Positions 16,283 through 24,208 of a stretch of DNA of 64,000 bases are shown one piece after another. The notes beneath the pieces were generated by a model. The model worked only from the letters and a program-made list of their open reading frames with translations, was not told the DNA's origin and made no database searches. Position numbers and translations under genes: made by a program. The stretch covers positions 6,204,546-6,268,545 of the forward strand of contig NZ_CP032157.1 of the NCBI RefSeq assembly GCF_003555545.1, written 5' to 3'. Each line of letters opens with the position of its first letter. Positions within the stretch are counted from its first letter, which is position 1. This DNA is from Paraflavitalea soli. GTDB taxonomy: Bacteria > Bacteroidota > Bacteroidia > Chitinophagales > Chitinophagaceae.

Positions 16283-16460
16283 TGTATTTGCTTCTTTAAG
16301 GGCAACCGCTTTGTAGCAAGGATCACCTCAAATGTATTCTTGCCCATCGGGGCAGAAGCTTTGTAGCAAGATTGGCCAATAAATGTATTTGCCCCTTTAA
16401 AGGCAACCGCTTTGTAGCAAGGATCACCTCAAATGTATTCTTGCCCCTTTAGAGGCAGCC
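16283..16460. repeat. 50-bp tandem repeat array next to the tRNA cluster
   Basis: Three full units and one partial: 16283-16332, 16333-16383, 16384-16433 and 16434 to about 16460. Units 1 and 3 differ at only 3 of 50 positions; unit 2 is a diverged version, and unit 4 starts like unit 2. Each contains a short dyad TTGCC...GGCAA and the motif GCTTTGTAGCAAG. There are no spacers, so this is not a CRISPR. Function unknown. It begins 2 bases after the rnhA stop and ends about 20 bases before the tRNA-Tyr gene. Confidence 0.85.
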
Positions 16461-16480
16461 CTCTCCCTGCAAAATATTAG

Positions 16481-16565
16481 TGGGGCGTGAGCGATTCGAA
16501 CGCTCTGTGTCTCACAGTGACAGATTTACAGTCTGCTGTAACTCCTCCATCGTTACCGACGCCCC
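16481..16565 (-). tRNA. tRNA-Tyr (GTA)
   Basis: A class II tRNA read on the minus strand. The acceptor stem GGGGCGT pairs with ACGCCCC, discriminator A. The anticodon loop contains CTGTAAA with anticodon GTA. The long variable arm is as expected for bacterial tRNA-Tyr, and the T arm carries GTTCGAATC. CCA is not encoded. Confidence 0.93.
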
Positions 16566-16661
16566 TTAGTATATACCATCATCTTTCCTGTGTATTGTGT
16601 GACTTCAGGGATGCGCGTTTGCACCTCCCCCCAATCCAAAAGATCCAGGTTCAGACATAGG

Positions 16662-16752
16662 CGGAGAACGAAGGGATCGAACCTTCACCACACCTTTCGG
16701 CATGGAACATCTTAGCAGGATGCCGCAACAAACCAATATCTGCCTGCTCTCC
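16662..16752 (-). tRNA. tRNA-Ser (GCT)
   Basis: A class II tRNA on the minus strand. The acceptor GGAGAGC pairs with GTTCTCC. The anticodon stem CATC/GATG encloses CTGCTAA, anticodon GCT (serine AGC/AGU). It has a long variable arm and T arm GAAGGTTCGATCCCTTC, discriminator G. CCA is not encoded. Confidence 0.92.
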
Positions 16753-16815
16753 ATTAATAAATCATACTTACTCCCTCACACACAACAATGCCTCACACAT
16801 CCACAAAGGCATAGG

Positions 16816-16901
16816 CGGAAGGTGCAGGACTCGAACCTGCAAACGCGTTACACGTACGGCAGTTTTCAAGACTGCTGCATTACCGATTATGCTAACCTTC
16901 C
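16816..16901 (-). tRNA. tRNA-Ser (TGA)
   Basis: A class II tRNA on the minus strand. The acceptor GGAAGGT pairs with ACCTTCC. The anticodon arm GCAGT-CTTGAAA-ACTGC has anticodon TGA (serine UCA/UCG). It has a long variable arm and T arm GCAGGTTCGAGTCCTGC, discriminator G. Confidence 0.93.
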
Positions 16902-16903
16902 AT

Positions 16904-16925
16904 CGGGAGCAAGACGGGAATCGAA
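16904..16925 (-). pseudogene. 3' fragment of a tRNA gene
   Basis: On the minus strand TTCGATTCCCGTCTTGCTCC resembles the T loop, T-stem 3' strand and acceptor 3' strand of a tRNA. The 5' three quarters are missing; instead a palindromic repeat and unrelated sequence follow. It lies 2 bases from the tRNA-Ser(TGA) 5' end. The original isotype cannot be told. Confidence 0.45.
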
Positions 16926-16935
16926 TCTCCTCTCC

Positions 16936-16974
16936 TGTCATTTCGAACGCAGCGAAGCGTAGTGAGAAATCTGC
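16936..16974. repeat. REP-like palindromic element
   Basis: TGTCATTTCGAACGC...GAGAAATCTGC: nested inverted repeats ATTTC/GAAAT and ACGC/GCGT around a short loop. It resembles the palindromic intergenic element (TCATTTCGA...GAGAAATC) common in Bacteroidota genomes. One clear copy in this window. Confidence 0.6.
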
Positions 16975-16988
16975 TATCGAAGCAAACG

Positions 16989-17023
16989 ACTCACCACTTA
17001 CCATTCACCACTTGCCGCTCACT
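16989..17023. repeat. 7-bp tandem repeat, consensus ACTYACC
   Basis: Five exactly phased heptamers: ACTCACC, ACTTACC, ATTCACC, ACTTGCC, GCTCACT. Related heptamers recur at 35338-35358. Confidence 0.7.
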
Positions 17024-17025
17024 CG

Positions 17026-17099
17026 TAGCCCCTGTGGGATTCGAACCCACACTGTGCTGTTTCTAAAACAGGCGCCTCCTTCCGTTGGGCTAAGGGGCT
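17026..17099 (-). tRNA. tRNA with UAG anticodon and short variable arm (isotype uncertain)
   Basis: A 74-nt cloverleaf on the minus strand. The acceptor AGCCCCT pairs with AGGGGCT, discriminator A. The T arm GTGGG-TTCGAAT-CCCAC is perfect. The anticodon arm CTGT-TTTAGAA-ACAG gives anticodon TAG. That would read the leucine codon CUA, but bacterial tRNA-Leu is class II and this gene has only a 5-nt variable region. The D stem has just three good pairs and the base of the anticodon stem is a C-C mismatch. It may be an unusual tRNA, a misread isotype or a decaying gene. Confidence 0.65.
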
Positions 17100-17184
17100 G
17101 ACTGGACATAGCATCTACATTTCGGTTATCCGGTACATTGAGTAGTGTTATGCTACAAGAACTGGATATCCCAAAGGATAAAAA

Positions 17185-17217
17185 CAAAAAACCCTTCAAG
17201 TGCTGGACCTGAAGGGC
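17185..17217 (-). terminator. intrinsic terminator of the leader/small RNA
   Basis: On the minus strand, GCCCTTCA (17217-17210) pairs with TGAAGGG (17198-17192), followed by TTTTTTGTTTTT. It lies about 85 bases before the UAG tRNA. Confidence 0.75.
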
Positions 17218-17343
17218 TTTTCATGCATTTATAGAGTGTATCTTATTGGCTAAGTCTTTGATACGCATACATGTAACTGCCCTTCAGCTTGCTACTATAG
17301 CAACTGAGTGATAAGGACAGTAGATATGTATTGTTGCGAATCA
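17185..17343 (-). ncRNA. candidate attenuator leader or structured small RNA upstream of the tRNA cluster
   Basis: Bounded by a strong promoter and an intrinsic terminator, about 155 nt, non-coding. Reading 5' to 3': ACTGTCCTT (17323-17315) pairs with AAGGGCAGT (17284-17276), enclosing a hairpin CAGTTGCTA-TAG-TAGCAAGCTG. The segment CTGAAGGGC (17287-17279) is also a perfect 9-bp complement of GCCCTTCAG (17217-17209), the 5' arm of the terminator. So first hairpin plus terminator, or antiterminator pairing, exclude each other, as in attenuators. Outer arms ATACAT/ATGTAT extend the first hairpin into a long bulged stem, which also recalls 6S-type RNAs. Downstream on the same strand are the tRNAs. 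The family is unknown to me. Confidence 0.55.
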
Positions 17344-17348
17344 TGATA

Positions 17349-17378
17349 CAAAAGTAATAAAACAAATCAATTAACAAA
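17349..17378 (-). promoter_or_regulatory. strong Bacteroidota promoter reading toward the tRNA cluster
   Basis: On the minus strand: TTTG (17378-17375), 18 bases, TACTTTTG (17356-17349). Both -33 and -7 elements match consensus with near-ideal spacing. The expected start is near 17343. The rest of the 533-bp gap (17100-17632) holds a TAGCAT/ATGCTA dyad at 17109-17155 and no coding frame; 17380-17632 shows nothing else recognisable. Confidence 0.75.
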
Positions 17379-17632
17379 GCAGTTAACCCAAAAGAATTTA
17401 AAAAACAGTTGCTCTATCCTGTTAGCAAGCTTTCCAAAAGCATGGTCATCTGTCAGCTACCCTTTTCAGATAATTCGTCGCCAGGCTACGGGAAACCGGA
17501 ATGGTTTTTGAATCCGGGCCAGTAATATTGCACCGGTATTATACGAGTTACGCACATCGCGGTTATAAAAATTTGATCCTCCTGCCGGCAAAAAAACGTA
17601 ATATCGTAGTACCCAATCTAAATTACTAACTC

Positions 17633-19039
17633 ATGACTATTCTGTATATGCTGCTGGCGGCAGTCCTCCTGCTGCTGCTTGTCGTAGTGGCGATCCTCGT
17701 GAAGATGGCTGGCAAAAATGAAAATAGTCAGCTGGCTGATATCCGTTTTAAAATGACCACCCTCGCTGGTGAGGTGGGCCGCATAGAAACGGCCGTCAAA
17801 ACCGAGATCAGCACCAATAGGGTAGAAGCCAGTACCTCCCACCGCGATGCCCGGGAGGAGCTCACCAATAGCTTGCAACGTTTTGGCGAACAATTGAGCA
17901 ACGCCATGAAAGATAGTGCCGCCCGGCAAAAAGAACAGCTGGAAGCCTTTGCCAGATCCCTCGGTGAATCTAACACCTCACAGAAAGAAAACTTCTTAGC
18001 ACTACTGAACAAGCAGACCGAACAAAATACAGCCACTTCCCAACGGTTAGACCAATTAAGAGAAACACTCGAGAAGAAACTGGCCGATCTTCAGGCAGGC
18101 AATGAAAAGAAGCTTGATGAAATGCGCTCCACCGTAGATGAGAAATTGCAGAAGACATTGGAGAGCCGCCTGGGCGAATCCTTCAAACTCGTAAGCGAAA
18201 GACTGGAAGCTGTGCACAAAGGTCTGGGAGATATGCAGCAACTGGCTACCGGTGTCGGCGACCTCAAGCGCGTATTGAGCAATGTAAAATCACGCGGTAT
18301 CCTCGGAGAGTACCAGCTCGAAAGCATCCTCGATCAGATCCTCACACCCGAACAGTATGCTAAAAATGTAAAGACCAAAGAAGGCTCCAATGCAGTAGTA
18401 GAATTTGCTGTTAAGTTACCCGGCAGGGAAAACAAAGAGAAAATTGTATGGCTGCCCATCGACTCCAAATTCCCCAAAGAAGATTTCGAACTCCTGCAGG
18501 AAGCTTACGACAAAGCCGCTCCTGAGTTGGTAGAAGAATTCCGCAAGAGCTTTATCAAGGGCATCCGCAAATGCGCCTTCGACATTTCTTCCAAATACAT
18601 CGACCCGCCTAATACCACCGATTTTGCCATCCTCTTCCTTCCCTTCGAAAGCCTCTACGCCGAAGTGCTCCGCACCCCCGGTTTGTTTGAAACCCTGCAA
18701 AGAGAATACAAGATCATCATTACCGGCCCCACTACCTTATCTGCTTTATTGAACTCCTTCCAGATGGGATTCCGTACACTCGCTATTGAAAAGCGGTCCA
18801 GTGAAGTATGGCAACTCCTGGGGGCTGTCAAAACAGAGTTTGGCAACTTTGGCGGCATACTCGAAAAGACCCAGAAGAAATTGCAGGAAGCCAGCAACGT
18901 AATAGAACAGGCGGGCGTCCGTTCCCGTGCTATCGAAAAGAAACTCCGCAATGTGCAGGAACTTCCCAAGGAGGAGACCACCGGCATGCTCGATGATATT
19001 ATGGATACATCCTTTGCCGACGAACATGGCGTTATTTAA
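17633..19039 (+). CDS. rmuC: DNA recombination protein RmuC
   Basis: A 468-aa protein with one N-terminal membrane helix (residues 2-25), a long coiled coil (about 35-190, Glu/Lys/Gln rich) and the RmuC domain (about 200-440; GDLKRVLSNVKSRGILGE, VWLPIDSKFPKEDFE, FLPFESLYAE, ITGPTTLSALLNSFQMGFRTLAI). RmuC proteins limit inversions at short repeats and carry a predicted nuclease fold; the conserved DSKFP and the ITGPTTL motif are present. The C-terminal tail is another coiled coil. Full length for the family. It converges on the Wadjet operon with only 6 bp between stops. Confidence 0.93.
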   Translation: MTILYMLLAAVLLLLLVVVAILVKMAGKNENSQLADIRFKMTTLAGEVGRIETAVKTEISTNRVEASTSHRDAREELTNSLQRFGEQLSNAMKDSAARQKEQLEAFARSLGESNTSQKENFLALLNKQTEQNTATSQRLDQLRETLEKKLADLQAGNEKKLDEMRSTVDEKLQKTLESRLGESFKLVSERLEAVHKGLGDMQQLATGVGDLKRVLSNVKSRGILGEYQLESILDQILTPEQYAKNVKTKEGSNAVVEFAVKLPGRENKEKIVWLPIDSKFPKEDFELLQEAYDKAAPELVEEFRKSFIKGIRKCAFDISSKYIDPPNTTDFAILFLPFESLYAEVLRTPGLFETLQREYKIIITGPTTLSALLNSFQMGFRTLAIEKRSSEVWQLLGAVKTEFGNFGGILEKTQKKLQEASNVIEQAGVRSRAIEKKLRNVQELPKEETTGMLDDIMDTSFADEHGVI

Positions 19040-19045
19040 GAAGGA

Positions 19046-20218
19046 TCATTCTGTACCGGTAGAGTTCGCCTCCGGCATCTTTGCAAGGCATTCCTGCATA
19101 TAGTGCTGATCCAGCTTCTCTTGCTCAATCCTGCCATTATTAGCCGATAATAGAGAGAAGGCTCTCTTTTCACTGCCTGTTAATACCGATAGATCATGCT
19201 CCCGGTATCGGTGCGGTTGAGTGTCCATTTCCAATTGGTGATGCATGACTACTGCTTCATCCATCAGTACACTAATAACATGCGGGTAATACAATCGTAC
19301 GTCCCGCAGCATGGTAAAACCCTTTTCGTCCAGGTCACCCCAGTAATACAGTTGTGTATTCCGAAACAACGGAATATCCTTTAACAAGTGCAGTGCCCCT
19401 CCGGCACTTACCAGCGCCATAGAACCTGCCATCTCTGGCAATAAATACAAATTCGTCTCATTCTCCACCAATATGATCTGCTTCACCGGCCAGGCCACTT
19501 GTTTTAAATAATCCACACTCACGCCAAAAACTTCCATACCTGCGCTGAATTGTTCGGCCATTGCCAGATCCAGCCACCGAAGCGCAAACAGGTGCGGCTT
19601 CTTTCGCAGGCCCAGCGCTTCTTCCAAAGTATGCCCTTCATTCCCAAACCTTGCTGGCTGCAAAAACTGTAGCAGCGAAAAAATAACAGCTTTGTATCGT
19701 TGGATAAATTTGGTATGTACAGGCACCTGTAATGTGCGGAGGTAAAGATTCCTTACATCATGTGTCAATAAATAATCCACTACCCCACAAATGCCTTTCC
19801 AGGCAGGCTGGTATTGCAACAGCGTATCCGGGGGTTGTTGCAACAGCCAATCTTTCAGGGTCGGTTGCCAGGCGAGTAATTGGCCAAGCCCATCTTTAAA
19901 TTCCGCAGCTTCGATCTCCTTATTAAGAAAGCGTAAGTAATCTTCTTCTGTGTTGAACCGGACCACCTCCACCTCATCTTGTTCACCATGCTGGCGGGTT
20001 ACCACTTTTCGATAGCCAAGACTGTATCCAAAGCCTGTTCTGTCCTTGGAATGGCTAATTAAAGCCTCCAGCGCCTTGTGGCGCAGCCCAAAATCGGCCG
20101 GAGCCTTTTTATCTGCACGAATATGTAGCGGGAAAAAAGAACTGCCCTGTATTAAACTACGCAGGTAGTCACCATACTTGCGCAATGCCTTGCCGCCTAT
20201 TTCCTGCGGCGTGATCAC
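19046..20218 (-). CDS. jetD: Wadjet system nuclease subunit JetD
   Basis: A 390-aa protein, last gene of the jetABCD operon. The N-terminal half corresponds to the DUF3322-type region and the C-terminal half to DUF2220, a TOPRIM/topoisomerase VI-like nuclease. Visible active-site motifs are ILVENETNLY (Glu) and YYWGDLDEKGF (Asp-x-Asp), then the basic LRDVRLYYP segment. In Wadjet, JetD cuts circular plasmid DNA after loop extrusion by JetABC. It starts with GTG, overlapping the jetC stop by 4 bp (GTGA), so it is translationally coupled. Confidence 0.92.
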   Translation of the reverse strand: MITPQEIGGKALRKYGDYLRSLIQGSSFFPLHIRADKKAPADFGLRHKALEALISHSKDRTGFGYSLGYRKVVTRQHGEQDEVEVVRFNTEEDYLRFLNKEIEAAEFKDGLGQLLAWQPTLKDWLLQQPPDTLLQYQPAWKGICGVVDYLLTHDVRNLYLRTLQVPVHTKFIQRYKAVIFSLLQFLQPARFGNEGHTLEEALGLRKKPHLFALRWLDLAMAEQFSAGMEVFGVSVDYLKQVAWPVKQIILVENETNLYLLPEMAGSMALVSAGGALHLLKDIPLFRNTQLYYWGDLDEKGFTMLRDVRLYYPHVISVLMDEAVVMHHQLEMDTQPHRYREHDLSVLTGSEKRAFSLLSANNGRIEQEKLDQHYMQECLAKMPEANSTGTE

Positions 20219-23200
20219 GCCTCCACCTGTTTCTTACCCATATACTTTGCCCTGTTTTCCTGAAACTGCATAATGCTCATATCATACACCACACTGTCCC
20301 GGTGATTCCGGCGATATACAAAGTGCACTTTCGAAATATAAGGCTCAACGATCTTTACCTCATCGGCTTTGGCAGGTGATACCACCATCAGTTGCAGGTG
20401 CAGCTGCCGGCAAAGGTCCATCAGGTAACGCGCTTTCTCTTCATCCTGCCGGCTGAACGCCTCATCCACACAAATGAACCGGAAAGAACGCGTTTCATAG
20501 CCATCACTGTGAATGCCAAACTGGTGCGCGATCGCCGATCCCAGGATCGTGTACGTAAGCTGCGCCTGCTCACCCCCACTTAATTTTTCTGTACCCGTAT
20601 AACTTCTGTGCACCGTTACCTTGTCTGCTGCTTTGATCTCCTTGGCCGTAAACTTCAGCCAGTTTCGTACATCCAATACCTCCCGGCGCCAGGTCTCCTG
20701 TTTCGTCAGGTCATCCAGCAAAGTTTTGATCTTCACAAAACTGTTCTCGAGGATACTGTCATCCTGCGTACGCTGGTATTCAGCCAGGTTGGGCTTCCAG
20801 TTGTTAAGCTGGTATTTGAAATCCTTGATCTGCTGGTTCAGGTCTTCCTTGCAGTCAAGTTGTATAAACGTTTGTGGGTTCTGACGGTAAGTAATGGCTT
20901 TCAAAGCCTGGTTCAGCTTACCAATATTATCCTTGATCTTGGCCGCCTCAGCATCCAGGTTTTCCTTGAAACTGCTCATCCGGTTGATCATCTCCTCATT
21001 GAGGTACTTCTTAAACCGCTGCTGTTGTTCTTTCAGCTCCTCCTGTTGCAACTTGTGCAGCAGTACAATATACTCTGCCACAAATTCTGCGCTGTCGCTC
21101 AGCGTAAAAGTGCTGTTCTTCCAGTCCGGGAATTGCTGATGCAAAGCAGCCTGATCCGGGTTCTTGAACTTCCGCATCGCCTGTTCCAGCTGACGTACAG
21201 TATTGTTTACATCACCACTATACACATCTACCTTCTTGCGAATGCCCGTGCGGACCTGGTTTTGTACCTTTTCCAGCACATCCAGGTCAATCGTATAGTC
21301 TATTTCTTCCTTTACATAACTTTCGATCAATGGCAGGTACTGTTGCACATCGGAGGCTCCATACCGCCGTTGGATATCTTCCGAGCGCTGGGCCGAAAGA
21401 TTCCAGGCCTCCACTTCCTTCTTCATCCCACCCATCCTTTCTGTCAGTGCTTCATTTTCCTGCTTCAGTTGCCGCAACTCTTCCCGAAGCACTTGCTGTT
21501 GTTTGCGCAAGGCATCAAGCGCCTTATTGCCCTTTTGCAGGTCCTGCAACTGCTTGGTCACTTGCTGTATCGTATTGCTGGTCGTCTTCCAATCGATCGC
21601 CTCAAAATCCTTCACCGCCAATACCTGGCCAATTACCTGTTGCTTTTGTTCCAGCTCCCTGATCGTTCCTTCCAGCTTCTTTACCTGCCGCTTGCTTTCA
21701 TCAATTTGCTTTTCTGTCTCCGCAAGATCCTTCACCAGCGATTTGATCTTGGCTGTATTATCCCAGCCCAATACATACTGCTGAGGACGTTTAACATCCG
21801 GGCTGTCATTCTTTTCATGCCGGTGCTTATTCTTCGTAAGCCCCTGCACCGTAATCGCCCGGTCGTATTGTTGTAATTGCTTTACATTCTGTACCGCAGC
21901 ATAATTATAAGACTGGAGCAATTGCTCATACACCCAGTTGCCATAGATCGAATCTTCTTTGATCTCCAGCTTATGCAAAATACTTTCCTTATCGGCCTTC
22001 ATCATCCGCCCCAGCCCCTCATCCTTATGATAGTGATGATATACAATACGCCCACGCAGGTTATTTTCATTGATAAAGCTGGTGGCCTGCTGGTAATACT
22101 TCGTAGGGATGATCATACGGAGCGCAAAACCACGCAGCAGGTTTTCCAGGGCAGGCTCCCATTTGCTTTCCTCCGGCAATACCTGGATCAGCTCCCCGAT
22201 AAAAGGGATCTCATCCGCCGAAGCGCCGCAATGCTCCAATACCTCAGCCCGTATCTGCGCTACCCGGCCCGTAATATTGTTCTTCTGCTGGCGCAACACC
22301 TCGATCTCCTTTTCAAGCTGATCATATTCCTGTTGCTGTACCAGCAATACATTCTCCATCTTAAACAGGTTGCGCCGGGCAATCGCCAGCTCGTTCTCCA
22401 GCACGCCCTGCTGTTGAACAGCCTTCTCCTGGTAGCGTTCCAGCTCCAGCTTGGAAGGATTTACACCATAACCGGCCGTCCGCAACCATTCATTCAGCTT
22501 ATCGCTTTGGTCCTGTTGCTGCCCTTTTTTTACTTCCAGTTGGCGAAGCTGGTTTTCCAGTTCCGCTATCTGCCGGCCAATATCACTGTTGCGGATATCA
22601 CTGTCTATCTTCCGTTCCCGTTCATCCGTATTGGCAATATGTTGCTCCAGTTCCTGCTTTTTCTTTTTGGCTGTGGCCAGCTGCCCGTTGGCTTCTTCGA
22701 TCACATCCGTCAGCAATTTGCTTTCCAATGTGGCGAAATAATAGGGTTGTATCTGTTGAAGGCTCTCGTAATAGTCAGCTTGCTTCCTCAACTCCTGCTC
22801 TTTCAGGTGCAACTCCTGCACCGGTTGCAGCAGCTCTATCTGCTTCACCGTTTTTTCGATAGCTGTATGCGTATCACTCAGCGTCTGAAATTGTTCCTTC
22901 AGGTTGATGAACTCCTGCTCCATATCATTCTCTTCCAGCATCTGGTTGCGGATGAAATCATCCAGGCTGCCCAATATCTTCAGACTGATTGTTTGGTTAA
23001 ACAACATCTGCGCCTTCTCACTACGCATCCCGAAATAATGCCGCACCTTCTGACTGTATTCCTTTGGCCCGTCAAAAAACTCGATCAGGTCCTTGCTGCC
23101 ACGTTTGGGAAACCGCTGCCGCAATACCTTCTTCCAGTTACCCTGCGCATCGAAATGCTTGAAATCTTCCTGTATATTCAATTCCGCATGTGCAATGATA

Positions 23201-23643
23201 AAGCTCTTCTTTAATTCAGTACCACTGAACCACCGGCACTGCACCAGCGTTACAAAACGATCTTCATTCTTGAAAGTGCCCAGTACAATCGAATACGTCT
23301 TCGTTTTATCATTCCGTAGCCGCTGCGCCGTTTGTATACCTGTATCACTGTCCGTTTCTTCTCCATATTCCCCCAGCACATAGCTTTCCTCGCTCCGTTC
23401 ATTTTTCGTCTTGCCCTCCGCACTCTGGTTAAAAGAGCGCATCCGGCGTTCTGCCGCCAATAGCGTCAGCATCGCATGCACCAGCGTCGTCTTACCACTG
23501 CCATTGGCCCCTGTGAGCAGACTGTTCTCACTTTCCGGACTGATCGTATAAATGGAGCCATCAAAAGTGCCCCAGTTGTACAACTGCATCTTATGCATCC
23601 GGAACCCCGCCTTACTGCTATCCGTACTAAACAGACTTAACAT
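20215..23643 (-). CDS. jetC: Wadjet system SMC/MukB-like ATPase JetC
   Basis: A 1142-aa SMC-like protein and motor of the Wadjet complex. The head domain is split: Walker A GANGSGKT at residues 45-52; signature LSGGEQAQ at 1021-1028; Walker B ICVDEAF around 1057-1063. Between them is a long coiled-coil arm (about 270-1000, Gln/Glu/Leu heptads) interrupted near residues 480-640 by a globular hinge-like domain. Dimers extrude DNA loops, letting the complex sense small circular DNA. Its start lies 17 bp inside jetB. All ATPase motifs are intact. Confidence 0.95.
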   Translation of the reverse strand: MLSLFSTDSSKAGFRMHKMQLYNWGTFDGSIYTISPESENSLLTGANGSGKTTLVHAMLTLLAAERRMRSFNQSAEGKTKNERSEESYVLGEYGEETDSDTGIQTAQRLRNDKTKTYSIVLGTFKNEDRFVTLVQCRWFSGTELKKSFIIAHAELNIQEDFKHFDAQGNWKKVLRQRFPKRGSKDLIEFFDGPKEYSQKVRHYFGMRSEKAQMLFNQTISLKILGSLDDFIRNQMLEENDMEQEFINLKEQFQTLSDTHTAIEKTVKQIELLQPVQELHLKEQELRKQADYYESLQQIQPYYFATLESKLLTDVIEEANGQLATAKKKKQELEQHIANTDERERKIDSDIRNSDIGRQIAELENQLRQLEVKKGQQQDQSDKLNEWLRTAGYGVNPSKLELERYQEKAVQQQGVLENELAIARRNLFKMENVLLVQQQEYDQLEKEIEVLRQQKNNITGRVAQIRAEVLEHCGASADEIPFIGELIQVLPEESKWEPALENLLRGFALRMIIPTKYYQQATSFINENNLRGRIVYHHYHKDEGLGRMMKADKESILHKLEIKEDSIYGNWVYEQLLQSYNYAAVQNVKQLQQYDRAITVQGLTKNKHRHEKNDSPDVKRPQQYVLGWDNTAKIKSLVKDLAETEKQIDESKRQVKKLEGTIRELEQKQQVIGQVLAVKDFEAIDWKTTSNTIQQVTKQLQDLQKGNKALDALRKQQQVLREELRQLKQENEALTERMGGMKKEVEAWNLSAQRSEDIQRRYGASDVQQYLPLIESYVKEEIDYTIDLDVLEKVQNQVRTGIRKKVDVYSGDVNNTVRQLEQAMRKFKNPDQAALHQQFPDWKNSTFTLSDSAEFVAEYIVLLHKLQQEELKEQQQRFKKYLNEEMINRMSSFKENLDAEAAKIKDNIGKLNQALKAITYRQNPQTFIQLDCKEDLNQQIKDFKYQLNNWKPNLAEYQRTQDDSILENSFVKIKTLLDDLTKQETWRREVLDVRNWLKFTAKEIKAADKVTVHRSYTGTEKLSGGEQAQLTYTILGSAIAHQFGIHSDGYETRSFRFICVDEAFSRQDEEKARYLMDLCRQLHLQLMVVSPAKADEVKIVEPYISKVHFVYRRNHRDSVVYDMSIMQFQENRAKYMGKKQVEA

Positions 23644-24208
23644 CTTCTTTCAGTTGATTTAAAAAATCCAGGCATACGTCATTGCTAAACCGCGCCTTGA
23701 TGATCGTGCGCACCTCAAACGTATCTTCGTCCCGGTATTGTTCATCACTATCCGTTACCTTGATATAACCCAGGTCAAGCACCTGGTTGATATAACTATC
23801 CAGGTCCTTCAGCAGCTTTACTTTATTGCTCTTTTCTTTGAAGAAAGTTTCCAGTTCCGCCCGCAATTGCTTCCGCTTCAGGTAAAAGCGCTTATTCTCC
23901 GTATTACTGATCTCAAAGTCATCCAGCAGCTTGCGCAGCAGCACACACAACAGGCTCACTTCATACGTCAATGGCCGCCGGCTCACCAGGCCAATCGTGC
24001 TTCCCCGGTCATCCAGTTCAATTTGCCGGATAAAAGCATAGCCATCCTCCTTCTGGATCACCGTATCCAGTCCCAGCCCGTTGAAATGTTGCGTGATCTC
24101 CAGCTGGTATTTCAACAGGAGACTCCAGTATTCCTGGTCCTCACTGTACACCGGACCGCGCAACAATTGCACGATCGCCTTGGCATAGGGCAACAATGTC
24201 ACACTCAT
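23627..24208 (-). CDS. jetB: Wadjet system subunit JetB (DUF4194)
   Basis: A 193-aa winged-helix protein of the DUF4194/MukE-like type. It begins with helical segments (LLPYAKAIVQLLRGPVYSEDQEYWSLLL), then DGYAFIRQIELDDRG and SLLCVLLRKLLDDFE, and ends with a winged-helix half (LDSYINQVLDLGYIKVTDSDEQY, TFEVRTIIKARF). In Wadjet it bridges JetA and the JetC heads, like MukE. Its ATG overlaps the jetA stop by 4 bp and its end overlaps jetC by 17 bp, so the operon is tightly coupled. Confidence 0.92.
   Translation of the reverse strand: MSVTLLPYAKAIVQLLRGPVYSEDQEYWSLLLKYQLEITQHFNGLGLDTVIQKEDGYAFIRQIELDDRGSTIGLVSRRPLTYEVSLLCVLLRKLLDDFEISNTENKRFYLKRKQLRAELETFFKEKSNKVKLLKDLDSYINQVLDLGYIKVTDSDEQYRDEDTFEVRTIIKARFSNDVCLDFLNQLKEDVKSV

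Noticed and set aside
16283-16460. CRISPR array
   Set aside because: Units are repeated over their full length with no unique spacers, and no cas genes are present.
16283-16460. Integron attC sites
   Set aside because: No integrase gene, no cassette genes between units and no clear core sites.
17026-17099. Plus-strand reading of the same cloverleaf as an amber-suppressor tRNA (CTA)
   Set aside because: The plus-strand version lacks a T-loop consensus; the minus strand has a perfect T arm.
20608-21876. Long plus-strand frame antisense to jetC (422 codons), and similar frames at 21877-23214
   Set aside because: The coiled-coil coding sequence of jetC leaves the antisense frame open; the product is Leu/Gln-rich without a domain.
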